Source of the DNA: Ruminococcaceae bacterium AM07-15
GTDB taxonomy: Bacteria; Bacillota; Clostridia; Oscillospirales; Butyricicoccaceae
Direction: 5' to 3'
NCBI GenBank assembly: GCA_003477405.1
Contig: QUDE01000016.1
Span: 8,531-72,530, forward strand
DNA length: 64,000 nucleotides
The first letter of the stretch is position 1, and each line of letters opens with the position of its first letter. A model generated the notes under the pieces. It was not told the DNA's origin, made no database searches, and saw nothing but the letters and a program-made list of their open reading frames with translations. The position numbers were made by a program, and so were the translations under genes. Positions 1-8,052 of this stretch are shown in pieces.

Positions 1-1
1 T

Positions 2-1378
2 GGGCTGAAAGTGGATCGGACCATCACTTTCCATATGGACCAGGTCAGCAATGGGGAAATCACCTCCCAGCCGGTGCACCTGGAGATCCCCGGGGAAACG
101 GTGAACACCACCACCACCTTGTATACTGCTGACATAGGACATATTCTCTGCTGGGCCCAGCAACAGGCGGACGGCACATGGGTCTTTACACTGCCGGTGG
201 ACAATGTGGATCGGGCGGAGCTTCTTTATATTGCTCTCGATCCTGACGATGCGGGAGATAATCCCAGACTCTATGTTCCCGTGACAGTGCAGAAAATTTA
301 CCCCGATGACGGCGGCGGAGACCCGCTGCCCCCCTCCCTGGAGCAGCAGGTGAAAAACGCCCAGGAGGGCAGCACGGTGAAAACCACCCTTTCCCAGGGG
401 CAGCAGGTGGATGCAAAGACCCTGGAAGCCCTGGCCGGGCGGGATGTAAAGCTGGAAGTCAGGACCGGCGATGTGACCTTGCGCATTGACGGAAAGGATG
501 TGCCCCAGGACGCCGAGCTGCCGCCGCTGACCGCCCGGGGCGTGCTGGACGGGGACGCCGTGCCCCAGGAGACCGTGGAGGGCCTGAGCGCCGGGCTGTT
601 CAGTCGCACCCTTTCTCTCGAAGGCCAGGAAGAATTTGGCTATCCGGTGACGGTGCTGCTCTCCCTTGCGGAACAGAAGGGCCAATACCTGAACCTGTAC
701 CGCTATGAGGAAAACAGCCTCTATGGCCCGGGAAAGGGCAAAATGCTGGTGTTCCAGCAGTCTGCCTTGGTGCCGGAGGACGGAAAGGTGGAGCTGCGGC
801 TGGAACAGGGCGGCGATTATGTGATGCTCTTTGACCAGCTTTCCCACGAGACGCCCTTCCTGGATGTGAGCCGCGACGATTGGTTCCAGGAGGATGTGCG
901 CTTTGTGTGGCGCATGGGCTGGATGGAAGGGATGGAAAACGGCGACTTTGCACCGAACCAGACCCTGACCCGGGCCCAGCTGATGCAGATCCTCTATAAC
1001 CAGGCCGGATGCCCGGAAGTTGCCGGGCAGGGGGATTTTTCCGATGTGGCAGAGATCAGCTGGTACTTTGAAGCAGTGCAGTGGGGCGCCCAGCAGGGCG
1101 TGACCCAGGGCTATGAGGACGGTTCCTTCCGGCCCAATGAGCCCATTTCCCGTCAGCAGCTGGCCGTGATGCTCTATCGGTTCCATCAGGGAGCCGAAGG
1201 CGGCAGCCTGGAGGGCTTTGCCGATGCCGGTCAGGTGGCCTCCTGGGCGGAAGAGGCCATGGAATGGGCCGTGGGCCAGGGCATTGTGGGCGGCATGGAG
1301 GGCGATATGCTGGCTCCCCAGGGCAACGCCACCCGGGCCCAGTCGGCGGCCGTGCTCTGCCGTCTGGCGCAGAAATAA
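2..1378 (+). CDS. SLH-domain surface protein, 5'-truncated by window edge
   Basis: The frame is open to the left edge, so the N-terminus and any signal peptide lie outside the window; 458 codons are present. The last ~170 residues carry three S-layer homology repeats, recognisable by FLDVSRDDWFQEDVRFV, FSDVAEISWYFEAVQWG and FADAGQVASWAEEAMEWA, each followed by a TRAQ/SRQQ-type helix. SLH domains anchor proteins to secondary cell-wall polymers, so the protein is probably displayed outside the cell. The ~280 residues before the repeats look beta-rich with no family I recognise. A strong terminator follows at once. Surface attachment is confident; the function of the N-terminal part is unknown. 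Confidence 0.85.
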   Translation, partial: GLKVDRTITFHMDQVSNGEITSQPVHLEIPGETVNTTTTLYTADIGHILCWAQQQADGTWVFTLPVDNVDRAELLYIALDPDDAGDNPRLYVPVTVQKIYPDDGGGDPLPPSLEQQVKNAQEGSTVKTTLSQGQQVDAKTLEALAGRDVKLEVRTGDVTLRIDGKDVPQDAELPPLTARGVLDGDAVPQETVEGLSAGLFSRTLSLEGQEEFGYPVTVLLSLAEQKGQYLNLYRYEENSLYGPGKGKMLVFQQSALVPEDGKVELRLEQGGDYVMLFDQLSHETPFLDVSRDDWFQEDVRFVWRMGWMEGMENGDFAPNQTLTRAQLMQILYNQAGCPEVAGQGDFSDVAEISWYFEAVQWGAQQGVTQGYEDGSFRPNEPISRQQLAVMLYRFHQGAEGGSLEGFADAGQVASWAEEAMEWAVGQGIVGGMEGDMLAPQGNATRAQSAAVLCRLAQK

Positions 1379-1408
1379 AACGCGGGGTGACCCCGCAGGC
1401 ACTTGCAA

Positions 1409-1446
1409 CCCCCTTGAAGCGGTTTTTGCCGCTTCAAGGGGGTTTT
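1409..1446 (+). terminator. Rho-independent terminator after the SLH gene
   Basis: A perfect 14-bp stem (CCCCCTTGAAGCGG pairing with its complement) with a TTTTTG loop is followed by TTTT. It ends transcription of the SLH gene. Confidence 0.85.
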
Positions 1447-1804
1447 GCTGTTTTTTCCACTTTTTCGAAAGGCTCGTCCGCCTTCGTCTGTCGAAAAACC
1501 GTCATGGTGTAAAAAAGCTTTTGTCCTGCTTTTTATCAATTCGCAAAAAGCCGCGACCTGTGCGTGGCTTTTTGCACTTCTCAAGGGGCAAGTGTGCGCC
1601 AGAGGCGTGCACATAGCCCCTTGCAAAAACTCGAAAAAGTGGCTTTTTCCACTTTTTCGAAAGGCTCGTCCGCCTTTTTTCGTCTTTTTCCCGTTTGCGG
1701 CAAAAAAAGACGGAAGAAACCGGATAAAATGGGGCATACTTCTCTATAAGGAACGAAAGGCCGGATTTTTCAAAAAAGCCGGCGGAAAAAAGGAGGATGC
1801 CCAA
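1447..1804. repeat. Gene-free stretch with direct repeat and hairpins
   Basis: No gene is supported here. A 28-bp direct repeat, beginning CCACTTTTTCGAAAGGCTCG, occurs at 1457-1484 and 1649-1676. The second copy is preceded by the inverted form TCGAAAAAGTGG (1631-1642), giving a 12-bp hairpin. Another hairpin pairs CAAGGGGC near 1578 with GCCCCTTG near 1617. It is T-rich and unlike the other intergenic repeats in the window. The ribosome binding site of the next gene closes the stretch. Confidence 0.6.
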
Positions 1805-2452
1805 GTGGGAAAAAAACAAATGGTGGCTGCACTTTGCACAATGGGGATGCTGGCCCTGCCTGTTCAGGCGGCGGAAAACAGTCCGGCGCCGGGACAGGAA
1901 CTGTACGGCATTTTGCACAGCCTGTGCCAGCTGGTGCGGCAGGAGGTGCTGGAGGAAGAGCCGGAGGTGTGCGAGGCGCCTTTGCCGGAGAGCCCCATGG
2001 GGCTGAGTCAGACCGAACCGGCCCAGGAGACCCTGGCGGCGGAGGCACCCAAGCCCACCCCCAAGATCAGCCTGACGCCCCAGGAGGTTTCCATGATGGA
2101 ATATGTGGTGGAGAGGGAAGTCCACGGGGCCAGCTATGCCCACAAGATCGCCATCGCCAATGTGATCGTCAACCGGGTGCTGGACAGCCGGTTTCCCGGA
2201 ACTGTGAGCGAGGTGCTCCACGCCCCCAAACAGTTTCCCATTTCCATTCAGAATTATTATCACCCCAAGTGGCACCCCAGCGATGAGACCATCAACGCGG
2301 TGTATGCCGCCGTCTATGAGCCGGATACCACCGGCGGGGCCCTGTATTTTTACGCGCCCCGGTACACGGCAGCCAAGACCGCTGCCTGGTTTGAAAACAG
2401 CCTGACTTTCTGCTTTGAAATGGAAGGTCACCGCTTCTTTTCGGCAGCGTGA
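1805..2452 (+). CDS. SleB/CwlJ-type cell wall hydrolase (Hydrolase_2 family)
   Basis: 215 residues. I chose GTG at 1805 because AGGAGG lies 8 bp upstream (1791-1796) and the N-terminus is then a signal peptide (MGKKQMVAALCTMGMLALPVQAA). An acidic linker follows; the C-terminal ~125 residues are a Hydrolase_2 domain with EREVHGASYAHKIAIANVI, NRVLDSRFPGTVSEVLH and YFYAPRYTAAKTAAWF. The family includes the spore cortex-lytic enzyme SleB and related amidases or lytic transglycosylases, so it probably acts on spore or mother-cell peptidoglycan. The stop codon TGA is the one inside the repeat palindrome CAGCGTGACGCTG, so the last residues (SAA) come from the repeat. An upstream ATG at 1797 is in another frame. 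Confidence 0.85.
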   Translation: MGKKQMVAALCTMGMLALPVQAAENSPAPGQELYGILHSLCQLVRQEVLEEEPEVCEAPLPESPMGLSQTEPAQETLAAEAPKPTPKISLTPQEVSMMEYVVEREVHGASYAHKIAIANVIVNRVLDSRFPGTVSEVLHAPKQFPISIQNYYHPKWHPSDETINAVYAAVYEPDTTGGALYFYAPRYTAAKTAAWFENSLTFCFEMEGHRFFSAA

Positions 2453-2663
2453 CGCTGCACCCAAAACTCGCTGAAGGCTGTATGCGTTGTCAGGCTGATT
2501 GCTCCGGGTGTGATAAACCATCACCCGGGAAGGGCCGTTGTGCAGTCCTGGCCGAAAGCATAGAAAAAGCTCCCCACAGGGGAGCTTTTCTTTTTGCTTG
2601 GTTGTGCGTCCCAGCGCGGGAGCGCAGTATGGCCGTTCGGCCACCGGACCAGCGTCACGCTGC
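2443..2663. repeat. Composite intergenic repeat (M2 body, terminator, M1 tail)
   Basis: Bounded by CAGCGTGACGCTG on the left and CAGCGTCACGCTG on the right. Between them are M2 (GGGTGTGATAAACCATCACC), an intrinsic terminator and an M1 fragment ending in AGCGCAGTATGG. It supplies the stop codon of the hydrolase gene and ends against the next -35 box. A near-identical copy of the first ~120 bp lies at 3193. Confidence 0.85.
2563..2596 (+). terminator. Terminator inside the repeat block
   Basis: AAAAAGCTCCCC-ACA-GGGGAGCTTTT followed by CTTTTT. Confidence 0.8.
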
Positions 2664-2664
2664 C

Positions 2665-2695
2665 TTGACGGGAGAGGGGAGGATGTGGTAAATTA
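2665..2695 (+). promoter_or_regulatory. Sigma-A-like promoter
   Basis: TTGACG, an 18-bp spacer and TAAATT stand between the repeat block and the membrane-protein gene at 2749. The -35 box begins within three bases of the end of the repeat palindrome. Confidence 0.5.
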
Positions 2696-2748
2696 AAACT
2701 ATAATAAGTTAGTGCAAAAAATCATCATGAGAAAGCGGGGGTGAAGAT

Positions 2749-3192
2749 ATGATCAGCGGGTACAATGGGAAAAAGAACATTTTCTTTTTGATTGGGATGG
2801 ATGTGGCCTTGGTCATCTGGGAGATTTCCATCATGGTTCGCTACGGAGATTGGAAAGCCGGGGTCTTTGATCTTCCCGTGCTGATGGGATTGACCGGGAT
2901 CAGCCTGTTTACCAGCCAGATCTTTGACGCCCTGAGGAGATGGGCCCGGGAGCCCGCCCCTTCCGGCCAAGAGGCAAAACGGAAAAAGCTGGAGCGCACA
3001 TTGAATTTATTGTTCCTGCTGGCATCGGTTCTGATGCTGGGCGGGACGGTGTACCTTTTCATCCAGGGACAGAAAGAAGGGTTTGGCCTGCTGAGCACAA
3101 CGATACTCCTGGTTGTGGCAAACTTCGTCCTGTGGGTGATTCATGGGGTCCAAAGCGCCCGGGCCTTGGTGAAAAGAAAATTCAATGAGTAG
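2749..3192 (+). CDS. Four-helix membrane protein of unknown function
   Basis: 147 residues with four predicted hydrophobic segments, at about residues 10-28, 40-58, 86-105 and 115-135, and a basic cytoplasmic loop (RRWAREP, EAKRKK) between the second and third. The start is ATG with GGGGGTG 7 bp upstream. I do not recognise a family. It is monocistronic: its own promoter lies just after one repeat block, and another block begins immediately after its stop codon (TAG, then GCAGCGTGACGC). Confidence 0.6.
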   Translation: MISGYNGKKNIFFLIGMDVALVIWEISIMVRYGDWKAGVFDLPVLMGLTGISLFTSQIFDALRRWAREPAPSGQEAKRKKLERTLNLLFLLASVLMLGGTVYLFIQGQKEGFGLLSTTILLVVANFVLWVIHGVQSARALVKRKFNE

Positions 3193-3403
3193 GCAGCGTG
3201 ACGCTGCACCCAAAACTCGCTGAAGGCTGTATGCGTTGTCAGGCTGATTGCTCCGGGTGTGATAAACCATCACCCGGGAAGGGCCGTTGTGCAATCCTGG
3301 CCGAAAGCATGAAAAAGCCTCCCTTCCGGGAGGCTTTTTCTTTTCTCTTCGTTCTGTTGCCGGGCGCGGCAGCGCAGTATGGGTGCAGCGTCACGCTGCA
3401 TAA
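3193..3403. repeat. Composite intergenic repeat, second copy (M2, terminator, M1 tail)
   Basis: Begins directly after the stop codon with GCAGCGTGACGCTGC and runs almost identically to the block at 2443 through the M2 body. It contains a different terminator stem (AAAAAGCCTCCC...GGGAGGCTTTTT, about 3311-3344) and ends with CAGCGTCACGCTGC. Confidence 0.85.
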
Positions 3404-3437
3404 GGGAAAAGTTATGCTTTTGATATGAATATACTAT

Positions 3438-3466
3438 TTTACTTATGAGCGAGGGGGGCGTATAGT
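3438..3466 (+). promoter_or_regulatory. Sigma-A-like promoter of the chromate transporter pair
   Basis: TTTACT, a 17-bp spacer and TATAGT, 33 bp before the first chromate-transporter start codon. Confidence 0.55.
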
Positions 3467-3498
3467 AGACAGGGAAACAAAGAAAGAGGTGTGAATGC

Positions 3499-4080
3499 TT
3501 GAAAAAAGACCTGAAATTTTTCTGGACGCTCTTTATCTCCACCTTCACCCTCAGCGCCTTCACCTTCGGCGGCGGCTATGTGATCGTGCCGCTGATGCGC
3601 AAGAAGTTCGTTGAGACCCTGGGGTGGATCGATGAAGAGGAAATGCTGGACCTGATCGCCATCGCTCAGTCGGCCCCCGGTCCTATCGCCGTCAATTCCT
3701 CCATCATCATCGGCTACCGTCTGGCCGGCATCCCCGGCGCACTGGTGACCACCTTCGGCACCGTTTTGCCCCCCATGGTCATCCTGTCGGTGATCTCCCA
3801 GTTCTATACCGCCTTCCGGGATAATGTGGTGGTGTCCCTGGTGCTCAAGGGTATGGGCATCGGCGTGGCCGCCGTCATCGTGGATGTGGTCTACACCATG
3901 GCCAAGGGCGTTGTCAAAACCAAGGACGCTCTTTGGATCATCGTCATGTGCGTGGCGTTGGTTGTGGCCCTGTTCACCAGCGTCAATGTGGTGTTCGTCA
4001 TCCTGGCCTGCGGCGTTGTGGGCGCCATCAATGTGATCGCTCAGGATAAAAAGACGGGGAAGGGAGGCAAGGCCGCATGA
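3499..4080 (+). CDS. Chromate transporter family protein, N-terminal-type half
   Basis: 193 residues starting at TTG with AGAGGTG upstream. It is a short-chain ChrA homologue: the family motif FGGGYVIVPLM is at about residues 21-31 and the conserved QSAPGPIAVNSS segment follows. About six hydrophobic segments are present. Short chromate transporters work as pairs of homologous halves in the membrane; the second half follows with a 4-bp ATGA overlap, so they are translationally coupled. Known members exchange chromate/sulfate, but the substrate in gut Clostridia is not established. Confidence 0.85.
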   Translation: MKKDLKFFWTLFISTFTLSAFTFGGGYVIVPLMRKKFVETLGWIDEEEMLDLIAIAQSAPGPIAVNSSIIIGYRLAGIPGALVTTFGTVLPPMVILSVISQFYTAFRDNVVVSLVLKGMGIGVAAVIVDVVYTMAKGVVKTKDALWIIVMCVALVVALFTSVNVVFVILACGVVGAINVIAQDKKTGKGGKAA

Positions 4081-4634
4081 TTCTGCTTCAGCTTCTTTGG
4101 GCCTTTGTCCAGGTTGGGGCCTTCAGCTTCGGCGGCGGCTATGCCGCGCTGCCCCTCATCGAAGAACAGGTGGTCAAGGCCAATCATTGGCTGACCGCTC
4201 AGGAATTTACCGATATCATCACCATTTCCCAGATGACCCCCGGCCCTATCGCCATCAACTCGGCCTCCTTTGTGGGCATCCGGATGGGCGGTATCCTGGG
4301 CACGGTGGTGGCCACCTTCGGCTGCATCCTGCCCTCCCTGGTCATCGTGCTGCTGCTGTCCTACTTCTTCTTCAAATACCGGAACCTGCGGATGGTGCAG
4401 GGCATCGTCAAGGGCCTGCGCCCCGGCGTTGTGGCCCTGATCGCCGCTTCCGGCTATGGCCTGATGGCCAACGCCCTGTGGGGCGACGGCGCTTTCCGCT
4501 TTGCCGCCCTGGATTGGTTTGCCGTGGTGCTTTTCGCCGCCGCTTTGGTGGTGCTGCGGAAATGGAAGCCCAACCCCATCTATGTGATGGTGGCCTGCGG
4601 CGTTGTGGGCGCATTGTTCTACGGTTTGGTATGA
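4077..4634 (+). CDS. Chromate transporter family protein, C-terminal-type half
   Basis: 185 residues; its ATG overlaps the stop of the preceding half (ATGA). It carries the same signature, FSFGGGYAALPLIEEQV, and ISQMTPGPIAINSASFVG, with about six membrane segments. It is paralogous to its neighbour (shared GGGY...PGPIAINS pattern) and probably forms a heterodimer with it. A terminator hairpin follows 10 bp after the stop. Confidence 0.85.
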   Translation: MILLQLLWAFVQVGAFSFGGGYAALPLIEEQVVKANHWLTAQEFTDIITISQMTPGPIAINSASFVGIRMGGILGTVVATFGCILPSLVIVLLLSYFFFKYRNLRMVQGIVKGLRPGVVALIAASGYGLMANALWGDGAFRFAALDWFAVVLFAAALVVLRKWKPNPIYVMVACGVVGALFYGLV

Positions 4635-4643
4635 TAAAATAAC

Positions 4644-4677
4644 AAGAAAAGCTCCCCTAAAGGGGAGCTTTTCTTGT
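4644..4677 (+). terminator. Terminator after the chromate transporter pair
   Basis: AAAAGCTCCCC-TAAA-GGGGAGCTTTT followed by CTTG. Confidence 0.85.
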
Positions 4678-4938
4678 CCCGTGTCGGGACCAGCGTGACG
4701 CTGGACCCATACTGCGCTGCCGCGCTGGGCAAGCAGCGTGACGCTGCACCCATGCTACGCTGCCGCGCCCGGCAACAGAACGAAGAAAAAAGGAAAAGCC
4801 TCCCGGAAGGGAGGCTTTTTCCATGCTTTCAGCCAGGAGTGCATTTTGGCGCCTTTCGGCTACGGCCCGCCGCAGCCGAAGCGCCGGGGAACACAAGCGC
4901 ATACAGCCGGGGAGAGTATGACAGCCCAGGCACTGGGC
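4676..4938. repeat. Repeat mosaic upstream of dpaA
   Basis: Cap GTCCCGTGTCGGGAC, cap CAGCGTGACGCTGG, M1, cap GCAGCGTGACGCTGC, M1 again, a terminator (about 4793-4821), an M2 variant whose central palindrome is CTACGGCCCGCCGCAGC-like, and cap GCCCAGGCACTGGGC. It fills the interval between the chromate-transporter terminator and the dpaA leader. Confidence 0.8.
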
Positions 4939-4947
4939 GCATAGGAT
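4921..4947 (+). promoter_or_regulatory. Possible mother-cell sigma (SigK/SigE-type) promoter of dpaA
   Basis: ACAG (4921-4924), 15 bp, then CATAGGAT (4940-4947), which resembles the SigK -35 AC and -10 CATAnnnTA boxes with one mismatch. In Bacillus subtilis the dpa operon is under SigK. The match overlaps a repeat cap and lies close to the start codon, so this is a weak inference. Confidence 0.25.
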
Positions 4948-4968
4948 GGGGAGAAAGGATGTGAGGGG

Positions 4969-5727
4969 ATGGGGAAACCATTCAAATGTGCCCTGGTGGG
5001 CGGCGACGGGCGGCAAATCCTCCTGGGCCGCCTTCTGGAACAAGAGGGCTTTCCGGTGCGCCGCTTTGCTCTGCCGGAAGGGGAGAAACACCTGGAAGGG
5101 GCGCTGGCAGAAGCCGGGTGCGTGCTGCTGCCCCTGCCGGTGGAGCGGGAGGGACTGCTCAACGCTCCGCTCTGCAACGAGCAAAAATGGCCCATGGAAA
5201 AGATCCTGGAGGCCATACCCCGGGGCACCCTGGTGCTGGGGGGACAGGTGAGCGCCCACTTGCAAAAGTTGGGGGAGCAGCAGGGCCTGCGCCTTGTGGA
5301 CTACGGCGCACGGGAGGACTTCCTGTGCCGCAACGCCGCCATCACCGCCGAAGGGGCCTTGCAGCTGGCCATGGGCCACCACCAGGAAAGCCTGGGGGAT
5401 ACCCGGTGCCTGGTGCTGGGCTATGGCCGGTGCGGCAAGGCGCTGTGCCGGGCGCTGTCCGGCATCACCCGGCCCTGGGTGTGGGCCAGGCGGCCGGAGA
5501 TCAGAGCCCAGGCCCGGGCGGAGGGGTTCTTTGCCCCGGATACACTTGCGGAAGGGCTGAAGGGGGCCGGGGTGATTTTCAACACCGTGCCCGCTCTTCT
5601 GATCGGGGAAAATCAGGCCGGGCTGCTGGAAAAAGACAGCCTGTATCTGGAATTGGCCGGAAACCCAGGGGGGGCTGGATTTTTCGCCCAGGGGTCTTTT
5701 CAAACAGGGGGGAATGTGGTACAGTGA
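4969..5727 (+). CDS. dpaA: Dipicolinate synthase subunit A, 5' part, interrupted
   Basis: Codons 1-236 are dpaA. With DpaB, DpaA makes dipicolinic acid in the sporulating mother cell; DPA loads the spore core. The Rossmann glycine motif LVLGYGRCGKALCRALSG is at about residues 145-162, and the VIFNTVPALLI and YLELAGNPGGA segments match the catalytic half. At codon 236 (5674-5676) the frame enters the 13-bp core CCAGGGGGGGCTG. Beyond it come 16 foreign residues (GFFAQGSFQTGGNVVQ) and a stop. The missing C-terminus, with the family hallmark APGLPGKYAP, is at 22664-22795. Joining the cores gives 279 residues, near the usual ~290-300. The start is ATG with AAAGGA 9 bp upstream. As it stands the product should be inactive. 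Confidence 0.9.
   Translation: MGKPFKCALVGGDGRQILLGRLLEQEGFPVRRFALPEGEKHLEGALAEAGCVLLPLPVEREGLLNAPLCNEQKWPMEKILEAIPRGTLVLGGQVSAHLQKLGEQQGLRLVDYGAREDFLCRNAAITAEGALQLAMGHHQESLGDTRCLVLGYGRCGKALCRALSGITRPWVWARRPEIRAQARAEGFFAPDTLAEGLKGAGVIFNTVPALLIGENQAGLLEKDSLYLELAGNPGGAGFFAQGSFQTGGNVVQ
5665..5693 (+). other. Left recombination site (attL-like) in dpaA
   Basis: The core CCAGGGGGGGCTG (5665-5677) is identical to 22652-22664. The element-side arm CTGGATTTTTCGCCCAGGG (5675-5693) is the exact reverse complement of 22637-22655. Sequence left of the core is dpaA coding; sequence right of it is element. The layout is that of a hybrid attL made by a serine integrase. Confidence 0.9.
5697..5725 (+). promoter_or_regulatory. 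Candidate promoter just inside the element
   Basis: TTTTCA, 17 bp, TACAGT, right after the left att arm. It would drive the DUF4438 gene independently of dpaA. Confidence 0.4.
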
Positions 5728-5772
5728 AAGGCAGAAGATCCTTATTATGATCAAGGAAGGGGAAATTTCGTC

Positions 5773-6630
5773 ATGCTGAAAACAAACCGTGAAGATTTGC
5801 CCATGCTGCTGGTTCAGGGCCAGGTGCGCCACTCCAAGGGGGCCCAGGCCTATCGCCATACCATCGACGGCGAGCCGTTCACTCTGCCGGCCACCGGCGG
5901 CATCACCCTCAACGCCAAGATCGGCGATCGGTGCGTGGGCTGGGCCGCTGACCATCTGGAGCCCGGCGTCACCGCCCGCAATGAAAACGACGACTATAAC
6001 GCCGCTCTCCAGGGCCTGTCCTGCATCGGCAACACCGCCATTGTCATGTCTGGCGACGCCAAGGGCGCCCGTGGCTTTGTCACCGGCAAGCACGGCGGCT
6101 GCGAGCATCTGCTGTGCTACTTCGACCAGGAGACCATGGAGAAGATGACCATCGGCGATAAGATCGATGTGCGCAGCCAGGGCCAGGGCATGAAGCTGCT
6201 GGATTATCCCGACATCCTGCTGCGGAACATGAGCCCCGAGCTGCTGGAAAAGATGAACATCGAAGAGAAGGACGGCAAGCTGAAAGTGGGCGTTGCCAAG
6301 ATCGTTCCCGCCTGCATCATGGGCAGCGGCCTGGGCGCTTCCACCTCCTATTATGGGGATTATGACATCACCCTCCACGACAAGAAGATCACCGAGGAAT
6401 ATGGGCTGGACAAGCTGCGCTTCGGCGATATCGTGGCCATCACCGATGCCGACACCCGCTTCGGCCGCAACTTTATGACCGGTGCTATGACCATCGGCGT
6501 TGTGGTGCATTCCGACTGCATCCTGGCCGGTCACGGCCCTGGCGTCACCACTCTGATGACCTGCAAAACCCCGCTGATCGAAGCATTCATTGACGAAAAC
6601 GCCAACCTGGCAGACTACTTCGTGCGCTAG
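5773..6630 (+). CDS. DUF4438 domain protein
   Basis: 285 residues; start ATG with AAGGAAGGGG upstream. It matches, from memory, the DUF4438 family, which has no assigned reaction. Recognisable segments are ATGGITLNAKIGDRCVGW near residue 40, SGDAKGARGFVTGKHGG near 95-115 and VHSDCILAGHGPGVTTLMT near 250. No signal peptide or membrane segment. It is the first gene inside the element, with its own promoter candidate. Its stop codon (TAG) runs straight into the repeat palindrome GTGGCGAGCCGCCAC. Confidence 0.7.
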   Translation: MLKTNREDLPMLLVQGQVRHSKGAQAYRHTIDGEPFTLPATGGITLNAKIGDRCVGWAADHLEPGVTARNENDDYNAALQGLSCIGNTAIVMSGDAKGARGFVTGKHGGCEHLLCYFDQETMEKMTIGDKIDVRSQGQGMKLLDYPDILLRNMSPELLEKMNIEEKDGKLKVGVAKIVPACIMGSGLGASTSYYGDYDITLHDKKITEEYGLDKLRFGDIVAITDADTRFGRNFMTGAMTIGVVVHSDCILAGHGPGVTTLMTCKTPLIEAFIDENANLADYFVR

Positions 6631-6838
6631 TGGCGAGCCGCCACAGCCATACTGCGCTGCCGCGCTAGGCAATAGCGCTCAGGCCTGTTGTGTGTTGGGC
6701 AGCAAAGAAAAATATGGGTGCAGCGTCAAAAAAAGCCTCCCGGATAGGGAGGCTTTTTTGCTGTTTTGGTTCGTTGTTTTTGCCCCGGCAAAAAGGAATG
6801 GCTGTCCGGGCTCCGGACCAGCGTCACGCTGCCTGCCG
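6629..6838. repeat. Repeat mosaic with terminator
   Basis: Cap GTGGCGAGCCGCCAC, M1, a truncated CAGCGTCA cap, an intrinsic terminator (6728-6759, AAAAAAGCCTCCC...GGGAGGCTTTTTT), then caps ending in CAGCGTCACGCTGC against the 3' end of the convergent lipoprotein gene. Confidence 0.8.
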
Positions 6839-7378
6839 TTAATAGATTGCCTCGAGCTGCATCAAATCCAAAAGGGCGTAATAGGCATCGGGCTGGGCGG
6901 TCCAGTAGGTTTCCCAGTTTTGGGAGACACCGTGGGAGCCGATGCGGTTCCACACCCACACACGGGCACAATCGGGGCCCCAGGTGGCAATCTCGATAAA
7001 ATGCCAGGGGGTGTCGATCTCCACATAGGCTTCCGGGCCTTTCATGGCCCGGTCCACATCCTTACCCACCCAGTCATCCAAAGAGGGGGCGGCATAGGTC
7101 AGGCCCTCCACATAGGAGCGAACCAGGGCGAACTGCTCTTCGGTCATCTCCCGGCTGTTCAGGTGCAGGCCCTTGCCGTCATCGGCGTAAGGCTCCAGTC
7201 GTACCAGGTCCTGGTCCAGGTCCACCTGGGCCAGGGCTTCGGTGACCCGCGCCTGCCGGGTTTCTTTTTCTTCCTGGGTCAGTGGGGGCTTTTCTTCCTC
7301 CTCCTTGCGGCAGCCCATGGGGAAGAGAAGCAGAAGGGCCAAAAGGAGAAGTGTCCATCTGGGATGTATTCGTTTCAT
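6839..7378 (-). CDS. Small lipoprotein, function unknown
   Basis: 179 residues from ATG at 7378, chosen because GGAGGG lies 7 bp upstream and the N-terminus is then MKRIHPRWTLLLLALLLL followed by the lipobox LFPMGC. An acidic, lysine-rich stretch (RKEEEEKPPLTQEEKE) links to a soluble domain with many aromatic residues (WHFIEIATWGPDC, WETYWTAQPDAYYALL). I recognise no family. It is anchored to the outer face of the membrane by inference from the lipobox. It is transcribed opposite to the DUF4438 and recombinase genes inside the element. Confidence 0.65.
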   Translation of the reverse strand: MKRIHPRWTLLLLALLLLFPMGCRKEEEEKPPLTQEEKETRQARVTEALAQVDLDQDLVRLEPYADDGKGLHLNSREMTEEQFALVRSYVEGLTYAAPSLDDWVGKDVDRAMKGPEAYVEIDTPWHFIEIATWGPDCARVWVWNRIGSHGVSQNWETYWTAQPDAYYALLDLMQLEAIY

Positions 7379-7439
7379 CGTCGATCCCTCCTCCATTTTT
7401 ATTTAATGTGATAATAACATAAAGTAAAGAAAAACGCAA

Positions 7440-7773
7440 CAAAAATTTCATAATTTTTCCGTTGTGTGCCGTGGGGCATGGTTGCTTGGAAACCGGACCA
7501 GAGACGCTCTCTCAATCCCGCAGTCGGCGTTCGCCGACAGCTCCCTTTGCACAAGGGAGGTCCGGTGGCCGGACGGCCAAGTGATGCTGCCGCACCGGGC
7601 AATAAAACCCAGACTAACTGGGGTGATTGGCTTCACAATCCCCCCGGCATGGCTTTGCCATGCTGTCCCCCCTTTGCACAAGGGGGGCTTCCTTGCCCTT
7701 CAGCACACAACCAGCCTTCACTCTGTTGCCCAGCGCGGGAGCGCAGTATGGGTCCAGCGTCACGCTGATGCCG
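7440..7773. repeat. Repeat mosaic (M3, M1, M4 modules)
   Basis: M3 (GTCGGCGTTCGCCGAC plus CTCCCTTTGCACAAGGGAG, about 7510-7560), cap region GGTCCGGTGGCCGGACGG, an M1 fragment, M4 with a GCATGGCTTTGCCATGC hairpin (7640-7688), an M1 tail and CAGCGTCACGCTG touching the next gene. No gene seen in it. Confidence 0.8.
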
Positions 7774-8052
7774 CTAATGTTTCTTTCGGATGCGATAGAT
7801 CAAGTCCATTGTCACAGCACCCAGAATCCAGAAAACGGCCAGGATAATGTAGATTTTAAGTTGCTGTGAAGACAGATTTCTTCCCGAAAGAAAGACACCC
7901 CTTCTTATAATAAAGAAAAGGATAAACAAAAAGGTCAAAAAAGACACGGACAGTAAGGGATAATCCCACTTGCGCACTCCATATCGCATGGCTGCGCCGA
8001 TCAGAAATGGGAAAACAGAGAGCATAATCATATTCAGAATTTTGATGTCCAT
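7774..8052 (-). CDS. Small three-helix membrane protein
   Basis: 92 residues, with three hydrophobic stretches (about 7-25, 32-50 and 66-84) and a basic tail IYRIRKKH. The start is ATG at 8052 with GGGGGTGAAC upstream. No family recognised. It lies divergent from the serine recombinase, sharing a 236-bp intergenic region with it. Base composition is more AT-rich than the neighbouring genes, which may mean a different origin. Confidence 0.55.
   Translation of the reverse strand: MDIKILNMIMLSVFPFLIGAAMRYGVRKWDYPLLSVSFLTFLFILFFIIRRGVFLSGRNLSSQQLKIYIILAVFWILGAVTMDLIYRIRKKH

Noticed and set aside
2449..2691. Short open frames within the repeat blocks (also 3198-3428, 25368-25829, 42387-42860, 51264-51913)
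   Set aside because: They are translations of repeat modules, recur wherever the modules do and have no start signals.
4969..5727. dpaA as a plain pseudogene truncated by insertion
   Set aside because: The detached 3' part is uninterrupted, in the right frame and coupled to dpaB, and both att sites are perfectly kept; simple decay would not preserve these.
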